A stretch of 64,000 nucleotides of DNA from Nautilus pompilius (taxonomy: Eukaryota; Mollusca; Cephalopoda; Nautilida; Nautilidae), in assembly GCA_018389105.1 (NCBI GenBank), contig JACATO010001529.1, forward strand, positions 104,434 to 168,433, in the 5' to 3' direction. Every line of letters starts with the position of its first letter. The stretch's first letter is position 1. The translations under genes were made by a program, and so were the position numbers. Shown here in pieces: positions 47,301 through 59,059 of this stretch. The notes below the pieces were generated by a model. The model was not told the DNA's origin, ran no database searches, and worked only from the letters and a program-made list of their open reading frames with translations.

Positions 47301-50300
47301 TTTAATGCTTGGCTGAGATGTTCCATAGACTAGCAGGCTGGTTTTAGCGTCTTACCCACATTTGTTCTTAAACTTCAGTGGCCAACTGGGGGCTTCCTCT
47401 GGCCGCCATTGCTGATTTCAAGAAAGACCCAGAGTTGATCAGTGGAAAGATGACAACAGGTTTGTGGGGTTTTTTTGCTTTACTTAACTTTCTAGCTTTT
47501 TTTTTTGTTTTTTTTTTCATTATTTTATTGTTTCTAAATATTTAAGCAATTGCAGTATTTATATATATATTATTTTTTTTTTTACACAGCATCAAAAATT
47601 TTTGGCCTATTCTATGCAAGCAAAGGTAGAGTGCCAGAGTTTGATTCCTGGTTGGTGTCTGCTCATTTTGGTGCACCTTTCTGGCATGGCCTCTTCTTGC
47701 TCCTCACCAGCTGGTTGCATCAGTTTCCATCCACATCTGAAAATGAAGAGTTGTAGTAAGGATTTTCCTGCTAAAATGGGCAATGCTTGACTCTTGTTAC
47801 ACAGCATAATACTCCAGCAGCTACCGCAGCATTACTCTCTCTCTCTCTCTCTCTCGCCAGGTAGTCCGTCCAACCTATAGAGACTGGTGAATAAAAAACA
47901 AAAACAATCATATCCAATAGTGTGCAGTACATTAACTAATGCTGAGTGAATGGGTGTGCTACTATTAGGAAACATATTGATACAGAAGTGTTAAATACTA
48001 CTTTAGTAAATTCTGGAGAAACTTGCTTAGTGGAAAGGGAGTGTGTGTGTGTGTGCTACAATTGGGGATTTTGAGTATTTTTCCACAGCATCAATAAGGT
48101 TCTTCCAAGACTCAATTAATTTTAAGCATTGCTAAGTGGCCTATCAAAAGTCTTGACTAGAACTTTTCATTTTCAGATGTGGGAAGAAACTTGAGTACTA
48201 TGTAATTGAGATCACAGAAGGAAAAAAAAGGAGGGGAGATAATTGCACGTGTGTAAAGATTTTCTTTTTGCTTGATCACAGCTCTTGCCATCTATTCAGT
48301 GCTGTTCATGCGATTTGCTTGGAAGGTGCAACCTCGGAACTTACTACTCTTTGCCTGCCATTTCACAAATGAGTGTGCACAGCTAACCCAAGGAACTAGA
48401 TTTGTTAATTATTAGTAAGTATGGTTTGTTCCGTTCATTCCTTTATTTTTTTTTGTTTTGCTGTCATGTATTTAAAGGTGGACAATGCTAATTTTAAAAT
48501 TAAAATGCGTGTATTTAGTACTACATTTATTTTCTCTTTTTTTACTTTTGTAAGGGGAATAACTCTTTCAGTTGAAAAAGTGAAAAACCTATTGGATGAT
48601 AGTATTTGAAGATAAAACAAATTATATATCATCCAATAGGTTTTTTTTTAGTAAAGTTATTAAGCATAATTGAAATGGTAAGATGAAATTAAAATGACAG
48701 TTTTGCAGATAGCTAAATGTATTGAACAGATTTTTTTTTGTTTTTTTTGCCAACACCTGAAAATGATATTTTTTTTTAATTATTAAAGATTGATGTCTTC
48801 AGAATAGTTCTGATAGGGATTCTACGGGTTTGCAGGGTTAATTTGGTAATTGACCTAAGCTTTGGTGGATCTTCAGGTCTGAAAACAGTGTAGGCAGTAC
48901 ATTTGTAGTAACTGATTAACCCTGCTACTAAAGGCTGTGTGTCTCAGCTGCCAGCATTCAGCAATATTTCTGTAAGTCATTTTGACCATTTCAAGCGAGA
49001 CTAGTAATGCTCTCCCCTTGGTGTTATTAGGTAAACAAGATGCATAGTTGCTCGCTTTCAGGTAATTAATGAACTAGCTTTGGGAGGAGTTAAAAGTAGT
49101 ACACATGCACACTATTGTATTACCCTCTCAAACAAGGCTACTGGATGCTGCAGAATTTAAAAATAAGATTTTTCAAAAGTGCAAAACCTAGTATTTATTA
49201 ATAGCTATCAGCTGAGTACTACACTTAATAGGAGGTGCAAAGTAGCACCAGGTGAGATGCCATTTTATCAGTCGTGTACACTGCACTGGTCAGTCTTGCT
49301 CACTTTGCTTCAAAACAAATTTCTTTCTTTACCTTAATTTGATTCAGAACCCATAACACCTTTGATGGAACTTGTAACACCCTATTATTGCCCTTCATTG
49401 TATTTTTAGCTAAACCTCTCATCAATTTTTCCCCTTAAATTAAAATTTTTGGATATCATTAAGATCATGAATTAAATTTTGTCATCTTCTAATTCCAGCA
49501 AAGTTGCCTGGGGAATGACTATCTTTATATCTCATATTTATAGCATGCCTGGTCAACATTATTCACCAAAATGGCAAAGGTGCTGTTAATCTAGACGTAA
49601 TTTTAAATCTAATCGTGTTTCCAGAACAGTTACATCTCTGTAAATGTTTTCCACCCAATGAAAACCAGGATGTTTTCCTAAAAATAGTTGAATACCACTC
49701 CAGAGATGCATTTTAATCCTGAGATAAAAGCACACTTGTTTCCAACAAATTTGACATGTACATTAGTTGATTACTCTTACTAATACTTTTTTTTTCTCTC
49801 TCTCTCTCTCTATTAGTTGAGTCTAAATTCAGAATCATAAGAGTATATTTTCAGCCGATTCTGCTTTGAGGTCATCAGTTTTAATTTATGGTTTCCTGGA
49901 TAGTGAGGAGAATACTCCTTGTGATTACTAAGTGTGTGTATGTTCTGATAACCTTGAGTTTACAGAAGTGGCTGTGGCTCTGTAGATTATTCTAAATTGT
50001 TCCTTTGGATGATATTCTCCTCAACCTGAATATCATAACAGGCGGGTTTGATAATGTTTAATAAACAGATAAATATTTTTTCAGATGAAAATGCAATAAA
50101 GAGTGAACTTTTAAACCCAAAAATTGTTTGAATAATAGGTGTAGAATACTTTGAAGACTCGAATGATATTCCAGATAAACCTGAATCATTTTATACTAGG
50201 AGTAAGTATTTATATTTCCTGAAATTACCACAAAATGTTTGGACAAACTGCCAGGACTAATTTGAACATCATTATTTTCTTTCCATTACCTAAGAAATTT

Positions 50301-52199
50301 CTCCAGTGTATTTGGAATGGCTTGGGTATGGTTTTTGATGGATTTACATATTTTACAGAAAAAACATTGGAAGTCAGACTATGGTGTTGATTTGTCTTAA
50401 CATCTGATGAATATAATGGAAGATATGTTCAATTATTGATTAATTTTATTATCGCACTCAATGATTCTGTAAGAAGCTTTGCTTATGATGTTAATGATGC
50501 TGTTAGGCATAGTGGAGCCGCATGCGTGGTTTTTGGTGGGCTTGCTGGATGCGTCAGTCGCTGTCAGCAGCCAGTGTGAGAGATGCTGTACTACTTACTC
50601 GTCACATTTTCATTTCGCCCGTGATGATGGAACGTGTGGAGCAACGATCTTGCACCAAGTTTTTTCCAAAAGCTTGGAGATACCCAAGCGGAAACAATTC
50701 ACAAAATTCAACAGGCTTTTGGTGACAATGACATGGGTGTTACCCAAATAAAAGAATAGTACAATGGGTTCAAAGATGGCCACACATTGGTGGGGAGTGA
50801 CCAACATTCTGGGAAGCCGTCAACAAGCCGCAATGCAGTTGTTATTGAGAAAGTGTGGACCTTGATAATGGAGGAGGATCATTTGACGGTGCGGGAAATT
50901 GGAGACGAGGTTGGGATCAGTAAAGATTCTGCACATGCAATTTTAAAAGAGGATTTGGGCTTGCGCTGTGCCCAAGCTGCTTTCTCAGGAACAACAACAA
51001 CTTCGTCTTGAGGTTGCACAGGACCTGCTGGATGCTGCCAACAGGGATCTTGAGTTCCAGAATATTGTGATAACTGGAGATGAGACGTGGGTGTACGGGT
51101 ACGACCTGGAAACCAAAGATCAGTCATCACAGTGGAAGCACCCAACATCACCAAGGTCCAAAACAGCACGTCAGGTCTGGAGCAAAATCAAGGTGATGTT
51201 GACCGTTTTCTTCGAGTAGCAAGGCGTTGTGCATCACGAATACGCACCAGAAGGACAAACAGTTACAAAGGAGTACTATCAGGAAGTCCTCCAACGTACG
51301 TCTTTGTGATGCTATGAAATATCATCCTTAAGACAAGGGAAAACGTCTGTCTCCAAAACACTTAAAATTTATATTTATCGATGCATCATTTCCCCCTCCC
51401 CCCAAATCTCTTGAAATTCATACTTTTTGTATGTTCATTAACTCTTTCCCTGCCAAAGTTGGAGATCCCTGATGTAACAGTTTTTGTGACAGTTTATATG
51501 TGGATGGTTGGTCAGTAGCATCAGATGTCGTTAGTTTCAGCATTAGCCAATGCCCTTGGGGAATTCAGAATCGTCTGCCAATGGAATTTATGGTTAAATT
51601 TTTTTTTTTTTTTTAAGAGCATAAGTGAATTTGTTTTATGAAATTTCAGTTAATCTGTTAACTTGGCGGTGACTTCATCAATTGATTTATAGAGAAGTAT
51701 CGATAAAATGTAGATTGATCATATTTTAGTTACAAAACTTTGCTCAGCATTAGTACAGTTTGTATTTTCTTTTTTGTTGAGTATTTATGAAATAAGCTGT
51801 GTAAGGGTTTTAAAAGTAATAAACTATTGCTTAAAAAAAAACAGTATTTTGTTGCTTAGCTTTAGATAGAGTATAAGGTACAGATTTTAAACAGCAAAAT
51901 CTGTATGTTTAGAAGGTTTGTTTTTTTGTATTCATTGTATATAATACAAATATCGTTTTGCTTGTTTTTAATCTTCTTTCTTTATTTATTTTAGCTATTT
52001 GACATCACCAGAACATCGGAAAGCTCATCATGTGAAATTTGTAGAAGCAGAAATCCATGAGCATCCAGAACTCTATCCAGCCATCCATCCATTGGAAAAG
52101 CCATCGGAGGATAAAATTGGACAGGAGGTGGAAAAGTTTGATAAAATTTACCATCTGTACCCTGACAAACCTCGTGACTGGGAAAAGGTGTCACTCTAA
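41346..52199 (+). CDS. MPC1: Mitochondrial pyruvate carrier 1
   Basis: Inner-membrane subunit that pairs with MPC2 to import pyruvate. Coding exons: 41346-41419, 45390-45393 (4 nt), 46563-46578 (16 nt), 47379-47459, 48282-48414 and 51995-52199; 513 nt, 170 aa. The sequence follows the family closely: [23 protein letters not shown] (about 25-38), then conserved blocks including [12 protein letters not shown] (67-78) and [18 protein letters not shown] (79-96). The 4-nt exon is required: without it the frame is lost after residue 25. Human MPC1 is 109 aa and ends soon after the last conserved helix. Here exon 6 adds about 68 residues ([12 protein letters not shown] ... [11 protein letters not shown], hydrophilic and charged). 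If intron 5 is retained, TA|G at the donor is an in-frame stop and the protein is 102 aa, near the usual length. ATG 41346 gives the expected N-terminus. Confidence 0.95.
41530..41580 (+). repeat. (GT)n microsatellite in MPC1 intron 1
   Basis: About fifteen GT dinucleotides followed by GGTGGTGG, next to a CCCCACCCCACCCC run. Confidence 0.85.
43400..43570 (-). repeat. tRNA-derived SINE copy
   Basis: On the minus strand it reads GTGGGGCATTGGAGTGGTAG (tRNA A-box-like), then AAAGTTAGAATCTTGG (decayed B-box), then CTGGTTTCTTCCCACATCT, matching the family's body. It lies antisense in MPC1 intron 1. Confidence 0.6.
44075..44710 (-). pseudogene. Long intronic open frame, possible decayed transposase
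   Basis: A 211-codon minus-strand frame, the longest outside low-complexity DNA, lies in MPC1 intron 1. The central part ([17 protein letters not shown] to SGLSLPDPP, ending in EDIDDPT) has a soluble, protein-like composition and vaguely resembles the C-terminal part of Tigger/pogo-type transposases. The two ends look like non-coding AT-rich DNA. I see no splice sites linking it to MPC1. Identification is weak. Confidence 0.3.
45390..45393 (+). CDS. MPC1: 4-nt microexon of MPC1
   Basis: CACA lies between a pyrimidine-rich acceptor (TCTTCATAG) and a perfect donor GTAAGTA. With exon 1 ending in AG and exon 3 starting CATTTTTGG, it supplies the Ser-Thr before His in the near-invariant STHFWGP block and restores the frame. 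No other reading of exons 1 and 3 gives this block. Confidence 0.85.
46563..46578 (+). CDS. MPC1: 16-nt exon of MPC1
   Basis: CATTTTTGGGGACCTG, preceded by a long T-run acceptor ending TTTTAG and followed by GTAAGTA, encodes HFWGP plus the first base of the next Val codon. It is required for the conserved HFWGPVANWG sequence. Confidence 0.9.
47610..47800 (+). repeat. tRNA-derived SINE copy
   Basis: Plus-strand order is AGTTTGATTCCTGG (B-box-like), CTGGCATGGCCTCTTCTTGC, CATCCACATCTGAAAATG, AGTAAGGA, then TGGGCAATGCTTGACTCTTG. This matches the reverse complement of the copies at 13190 and 27430. It lies in MPC1 intron 4. Confidence 0.6.
48140..48200 (-). repeat. SINE fragment
   Basis: Short plus-strand block (AAAAGTCTTGACTAGAAC, then TTTTCAGATGTGGGAAGAAAC) identical in pattern to the SINE body at 43470-43500. 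It lies in MPC1 intron 4 close to the exon 5 acceptor. Confidence 0.5.
48583..48645. repeat. 18-bp perfect inverted repeat
   Basis: AAAAACCTATTGGATGAT (48583-48600) and its exact reverse complement (48628-48645) flank a 27-nt AT-rich loop. In the MPC1 pre-mRNA it would form a strong hairpin about 170 nt after exon 5. It could also be a miniature palindromic element. Confidence 0.8.
50620..51330 (+). pseudogene. Broken mariner-type transposase
   Basis: Located in MPC1 intron 5, sense strand. Blocks in order across frameshifts: [37 protein letters not shown]; an HTH region with [12 protein letters not shown]; then [15 protein letters not shown] (first catalytic Asp), [20 protein letters not shown] and KVMLTVFFE, followed by a stop. 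A further shifted block ([21 protein letters not shown]) extends to about 51295, and similarity then ends before the remaining catalytic residues. This matches mariner (MOS1/SETMAR-like) transposases truncated at the 3' side. Terminal repeats were not found. Confidence 0.85.
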
Positions 52200-52605
52200 T
52201 ATAGTGAGTGGCCTTTGGTGTTAGAATTTCAACATTAAAGAGGACTAATAATGGGCATTACTAAACGGATATTGAATGATGCTGTTTTGATAATTATCTG
52301 GGATTGTTTGCATTGGAAATTTCTACAAAATTAAATTAAAAAGGACAACAAACAATAGCACACTATATATGTAATCTATATTGGTGTAAAAATCTTTATA
52401 GTTTTGTTACTGATAGAATATACCAAGTATTTACTTAAAACACACACATATATATGTGTTTGTATGTGTGTGTGTTATGTAAATAATTTTAATTTTTGGG
52501 TTATTGAATTTGGGTAGGTTTTTATGTGAGTACATAACTAAATATATTTCCAATGTGATTATGAAGATTATGGGTTAATTTGATGTTTATGTATGTTTGC
52601 GTATA

Positions 52606-52700
52606 CATGGTTGCCCCTCATTATAACAAACCCCCATGGGATTTTTTAGGTGGGGGGGTTGCTATATCAGGTGTTCATTATAACAGGTCTGGGTGATTTG
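52606..52700. mobile_element. pogo/Tc1-like terminal fragment
   Basis: GGTTGCCCCTCATTATAACA, then CCCCCATGGGATTTTTTAGG, then GGTTGCTATATCAGGTGTTC and ATTATAACAGG form the repeated subterminal pattern of pogo/Tc1-type DNA elements (TCATTATAACA twice, in direct orientation). The partner end was not found; the element may run to about 53220 (GATCGTTATATAAAGAGTTC). It would lie in the MPC1 3' UTR or just downstream. Confidence 0.5.
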
Positions 52701-53658
52701 CTAAAGAGAACACTTAATACTCAATCTTTTTTTAAGTATTTGTATTATGCTACAAGAGGTATACATTGCAAGCATTATAAGGTAAACATTAGTGAATGCT
52801 GTAGGTATCTCTGAGGCTGAAAATGTTATGGCTAACTAAAGGTGGCTGCGGTGTCTACTCCAACCATTTCCTTGGTGTTTGGCTTAAGATCATGGTGCTG
52901 TTCATTCCTAATGAGCTGCAGATTTGTTGGGTGTTTCTATCTTTCACTATTTGAAACCAGCGGAATAAATTTTGGTCTGGTGATAGATGTCCAACGGTCT
53001 AGGACAGCTAACTTAATCTTCCCCGCCAGTCCATATCATTGTGCCAGAACTCTAAACAAGGCCGTGTTCTTCACAACTTTCTAAGTCATGAAGATTTACC
53101 AGGAGAGACAGACATAACCGGTAATGGTGGTCTCTAAGACACTGTAGCACACGATAAAACGGCATGCACTCTGATGTGTCGATACATCTGATGCAGATAG
53201 GAAGGATCGTTATATAAAGAGTTCACCGTTTTAGTGATTTCTTTATCATGGGAGAATACAACAGTACTAAGACTTATAACGATGGCTTGCTATAGTGACG
53301 TGCAACTGCATAATTTTTTTTTTTTTAACTGGCAAGAAATTTTTGTTTGCTTTATGAATGTCTGAAAATATCTCACTATTCAGTCACTTTTTTTTTTCCT
53401 TAGGTTATATCAAAGAAGTCTTTGGGTTTTCTTTTTCTTCCCTTCCCTTGATCCTCAAAAAATCTAGCATCTAAAAACAATTGGAAATTGTGTCCTTTCT
53501 GGCATTAGAGGGAGATAACTCTGAAGTTGTCTGCCCCCGTCTGTTGAAATATTTAACATAGAATTTATTATTATTCCTAATAATCAGTTTTGATTTTATT
53601 TTATATTTTTTAAAATTCTTTTACGTTGAGTTGGTACTTTTGGGGTAAAATGATTATT

Positions 53659-53664
53659 AATAAA
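53659..53664 (+). terminator. Candidate MPC1 poly(A) signal
   Basis: AATAAA followed within 10 nt by TGTGTAGTATGGGTT, a GU-rich tract suitable for CstF. It lies 1.46 kb after the MPC1 stop. A weaker ATTAAA occurs near 52333 and another AATAAA at 54201. Confidence 0.35.
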
Positions 53665-54209
53665 ATGTGTAGTATGGGTTCTTTGGATGTACCATGGGAG
53701 TTTTTATTCACATGACTGGTTTTTTTCAATAAGTTGCCTCTTGTTTTTTCATCGAAAACTGATCAAAATCAGGCAGAAACATTTGGCACAGTTGGACGTG
53801 CACTGATCTATGCGTGTCACTACTTTACAAGGCTTAGTGTGTTTCTTGTGCCTTGTGAAAATGCTTTGAGGGTTTGAGAGACTAACGGGCAGAAGGAAAC
53901 GAGGCTAATGTCTGAGGAAAAAATGTGTATGAATCACGGTGATGAGAGTGGTTGAGGAAAGTAAAATGTGGCCAAATATTTGGACGTACGTATGAATCCT
54001 TGGTGTGATATGTTTGTCTTATTCCGCAGGCATTGTGGTTAGGCTGGTGGAAGCCATAGCTTGTAAGCTTTACTCCTGTGAAAAGATTGCCCGTCAAGGA
54101 GTACGTACTGAAAACCTGCTGGTGCATCTAAGAAATCGTTAACTGATTATTTTTTTTTTTCATGCCAATTGAAACCAGTCATGAATTGCATAATGATTTT
54201 AATAAAATA

Positions 54210-57200
54210 TTGTCTTGGTTAAGTTTATATGTTCACTTTGTTGAACTGGCAGGCCATTTTTTAAAAAAAAAGAATATACGATGTTAAGAATGTTTGCTGG
54301 GTTTTGTTGAATTTCTGCACAATTACAGAAGCTTATTATGTATAACTTTTTCTGGTGCACCAGTAAAGATGTCTAGTCTTACGTCTAAAGGTTTTGGAGG
54401 AGTCTGTCTCTCTCTGTTAGGTCCCTTTTATGGCTTGCACTGAGTTCTCTCCCCCTCCTCTCCAAAATATTGCAGTTCTAGCATCCCTTAGAAGCATTTC
54501 CATCAATGTGCTGGACAAATCAGTCAGCTACTAACACCGTTAAGAAACATTCCTACCTTATTCGAAGTTTTTCTTGCCAGGAGCTGTTGCTGCATAGTTG
54601 CACACCTCTTTGTATGTCACAAGTACAATGGATTGTGATCCAGCACTGTCATACTCATTTGCTTTACAAAGTATAATGAGGGGATTTTCTTGTTATATGC
54701 TTTTGTTAGATTCTGTTGGCATCCAGGATATTTTTATAGCTCTGTCTATATTAATGAGGTAAGTGAAGAGAAAAAGAGCTTGTAAAATTTTTAAATGTTG
54801 AAGGTTTGTAAAAAAAAAAAAAAAATAGCAAAAATAAATTTGATTTTTAAAATGTTCTAATTATGTTTTCATGTAATTCTTACCTATAAATACATAACAA
54901 TAGTAAAATCTGATGAAGTATTTTTTGCATTTCTTGCTACACCATAGGGCCACTTCTGTGAGAGAATACCCATTTTCATGGCTACCGTATACAAGTTTGT
55001 GGTCTGTTTTACACCCAGCCACTTTAAACTTTTGTCTAACAGCTAAGTTTGGTTACTGAGAAGTCAGATATTTATATAGTCGCACCTCAGACACCATCTA
55101 TTTTGCAAGTCCAAACTGGTCTCTTGGCTTAGGGTTTGTGTTGTAAGTTAACCTCATAGTTACAGAGAGAATGGTAAGCATGGTTTGTTTGGTAGTGCTG
55201 GTTTCTCCCCCTCCACCTTATCAGAAATCTCAATATCAGACAAAACCATTCAGCATCACAAATATTTCTATCAAAACTGGTGTCAGAATTTGATTTTTAG
55301 GCGATTTGCTTTTTTTTTTTTTCTACAGAAACAGCAACTGTTGATTACTCGTTAATGTGGCTTATGATTTTTAATGTAAATTTGAGTATGTATATATTTA
55401 TTCACAACAACAATCTTGTGTGATTGCTATCATATCGTTAATTATGGAGGGTGTTTTTTATATTTTAAAAAAATTAAGTTTTGTGTAAATTGGATATTTT
55501 TGTCTACTCTTGCTATTGGACGCATTTGCTCTATAATGGAGCAGGACATCTTGTTTTCATGCTCTCACGGGTTATTGTTTGAATATTTGAACCTGATAGG
55601 CGTTCAGATGGAATAACTGCTGCATCTACTGTAACCATCCTCAAGGAGTGGAACTCTAGGCCCCAAGCTGCTTTAACTTTCTATTTCATAGACTATTCTT
55701 CAAGATGCTTTGTCTCAGCTACTGACTAGATCTATAAGACTTGTACATGCTGTGTTATCAATGTTTTCAATGGCCAGTTGTGGATGTAATGTCTTATGAT
55801 GACAGAAATGGTCACTGGATGCTGCAGCAAAGCAGTTTGAAGCTTTGTATCAATGATTTATCACTCAAGAGCAAAAAACTAAAATCACATTAAGTATTAA
55901 TGCAAAGGTGGGGAAATTAAGAATTCCTCTTAACTCTGTTAGTAGTTTAACTGTAAATATTTGGATTTTAATTAACTTATCAAATTGGCTATATATCTTA
56001 GCTTCAGATTAGAAAGATCTGGGAATCTGGTTGTCACCTTACATAGTACTAAAGTCTGATTTGTAAATGCTGCTGGTTAAATTGGCAGATTAATGATGAT
56101 AACTGCCAGTCCATTTCACCACTACCATCACCTCTAGGTGTCATACTTTCTAACGATAGTGCATGCAGCATCTGCTATAGAAGTTCTTGGATAACCAGCC
56201 ATGCTGTCATTGAGTTTTAATACCAACATGGTTGTCTGAAATTGCCAATTCCATGTACTACATTACTATTTTGGCTGCTCTGGTAGGATCAGCCATCCAA
56301 TTAAAGCACAGATTACACTAATGATGACGTTTGCCTCTAATCTCCAGAACAAAATAAAAGCTGTTTTGAGTAACAGAAAAGGTAGTGTAAAAACTGTATA
56401 TGTTGATGAAACCCTTTGAGAAAGTCTAAAGAATATGAAAATAAAACTGGCTGGGCCGTTTCAATTAGGGCGTGGTTCTGCAGGAAGAGCCATGACGGTT
56501 TTGCTTTGCTGTAGAATTGGTTGCGTTTTATGCTTTGTATTTTACTAACCTGTGTATTGTTTGGCCTGCTGGTTCTTCTCAATGAGATAGTACATGCCTA
56601 TGAACATCAGTTAGTCTTTTGAGAAGATTAGATAAAAGTTCTAAAACCTTGCTTTCTAATTTTCTTTTAATGAACACTAGTGTATTTCTTCTCATTATGA
56701 CTACAGATTCCATTTGCAAAATGTTTGTATATGAGTATATTAAAAAAAAAAAACAACAAACAGTTAAGAGTTAGATTATTAGTTGAATTGTTACAATTTT
56801 ATTATCCCATATCAAGCAACTTTGCATTTATGGCATATTTAGAATATGATGAAACTATTAACAAAAATGTAACAACTTAGTGCCATTTCTTAAACCTAGT
56901 CAACTTTAACTGAATTGCTTCAAATTTAAAGAGCACCTATCATTATTCCAGCATTATACCAATGTGTTATAGTTATCCTAACTTATTCGTGCCCATTCAG
57001 AATGAAATTATAATTATTATGCACTTAAATAATGAAATAAACTATTAGAACAATTTTATTACCCATTTTTACTGGCAATTTTTGAAAATTCATTGCTGTT
57101 GCTGCTTGCATGTGGATCAGAGTATTGGATTATGTACACAATATGAGTTTAGGGGTGAAATCCTGTGTAGAAAAAAATGTTTAATAATGCAGAACAAAGG

Positions 57201-58830
57201 TGGCAAACTGACGAATTGTTAGTGAAGATTTGAGTTCTGATGGTTTAATTTTTGCTACTTTCAGCCTTTGTTTTTATGATGTAATTTTAACTGATTTTGT
57301 TTTGAGTGAGACTAGGGTTGCATGATGAAATCAGGTGCTCAGATTTTCTTACTAGAGTCTGTAGCACTAAGTTTCCATGTGGCACAGAACTGGTAGTGCC
57401 TCCTAACAGACAGCCAATGCTTCCTTACCAGGGTTGCCTCCCTTGTAGACATTGGCATATGCCGTGAATAACAGCTATTTGCCTGACAGGCATTAAGTCT
57501 TTTATTATTATTATTATTAATAATACCCTAGTAAAGGTAGCCCGATGAGCTATGTGGTAATTGCTTTATCAGATATTAAATATATGAAAGAGATTTTTTA
57601 AAAAATTCACAGTCAATTATAGTGTCTACTATTATCAGAAGTAATTGAAAGAGAAGCGTGAAATAGTCTGAGCATACACCATGATGTCCCTTGATACGAC
57701 GTCTAATGGTAGTTTGCAGAAACGGATTAAGGTGGGTGTTTGATCTATTTATAGTAGAAATAAACCGGTACCGTCTATACTGGATCACAACAACTTTGTT
57801 AATCAGCATGTAAACAGAATCAATTCACCCAATATTTTGAAAATGTAAAAAAAAAAAAAAAACTCAGACATTTGCAAGGTTCTGGTTCTGATATCCACAG
57901 CAAAAAAAAAAAAAATGGCTGCATCATTTGAGATTTTTGAGAATAGCTTTAATGTGGTTGTAATGGTGTGGATACGAATAAGTTTACCGCTACTAGTTAT
58001 CGGCTGCTATTCGTAAAGGTTTCCATAAATTTCGTCGTAATACTTAAGGGGGCAACAACGAATGCTTAATTAGGCGGGCAGCCCTGAATTAATTCCCTTG
58101 TACTTCGAGTTGAGGAGTCGTTTCCCCTGTCTGTATAAACGTATGCAAGCGGCTAAAGTACATTTATTATCTTATTTATTTGCGATTTACCAAAATTATC
58201 GCGAAATCGTCTTTAGGAGAATTTCGAAGAACTGCTCTCAGGCGGTGGGGGAGGAGAATCCAATGCGTTCTAATGACGTAATGTAGTTCACGTACTTCAG
58301 CCATTGAAGAAATCTCTCTCCGGATGGGTGGGGTCTCTCTGCGCCATGTTTATGGTTAGCCCGGATTAATGATTTGTGAGAGATGTGTGCTCAGTATCTG
58401 GACTTCCCGTGTCTTTTAGCTGGCTTCTCGCTGGAGCCCAATCATACGACTCCCACTCGCGGCGGACGAAGAGATGGGGATATTTAGAACAAACTTCGAA
58501 AATAAGTCAAATATTAAAATAGGTGTTTGTTGGATCTCCATCTTCATCTCTCTCTCTCTGAAGGCGCACAACAAAGTAAATAATTTTTATATCAGAATGC
58601 GGGTCGGCTCGGCAATGGCGATAATAATAATAATAATAATAATAATAATATAATATTTAAAAAAAAATTGACTTGGTGAGAGTGAAAGGGGTTGCCGGGA
58701 GGAGGGGCACCTATCGATCTCGCGTCGCGTGAGATGCTGTCCGAGGCGAAAACCGATGGATTTTTTTTTTTTTTCTTTTTGCGTGGGTATTAAAACGATG
58801 CGTCGGCTTTAGATAACAGTGCCTTCGATA
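54210..58830. other. Intergenic region, no gene recognised
   Basis: AT-rich DNA with poly-A/T runs and scattered short open frames, none with a recognisable domain or conserved exon pair. A (TAA)n microsatellite lies at 58620-58651. From about 58000 the sequence becomes richer in CpG. Confidence 0.5.
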
Positions 58831-58837
58831 AACTTAC

Positions 58838-58860
58838 CGCGACCAAAGCCAAGCCGCCAT
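58838..58860 (-). CDS. Possible short first coding exon (MAAWLWS...)
   Basis: On the minus strand ATGGCGGCTTGGCTTTGGTC sits in a good context (ACAAATGGCGGC, YY1-like) in CpG-rich DNA and ends at a strong donor GTAAGTTT. It resembles the 5' ends of CSTF2 and MPC1. I found no downstream exon to join to it, so it may be a non-coding or false start. Longer frames (58790-59053) also cross this donor. Confidence 0.2.
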
Positions 58861-59059
58861 TTGTTCTCCAATGGAGAGCGTTCGCCAACGGAACTGCGCC
58901 TCCGGGGGCGCGAATTATCTCGACGCCCGTCCACTGTGCAGCTTCGCTCATGCAAGATTGGCTGTCGTCTTTCGAGGAGCCGTTTCTGATGCTTTCTTTC
59001 CTCCTCCTCCTCCTCCTCTTTTCTCCCTTTGAAAAAATCCCGCATTCTTTCAACCTGTC

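Noticed and set aside
52842-53084. 80-codon plus-strand frame downstream of MPC1
   Set aside because: It lies next to pogo/Tc1-like terminal sequence and shows no recognisable domain; probably transposon interior or chance.
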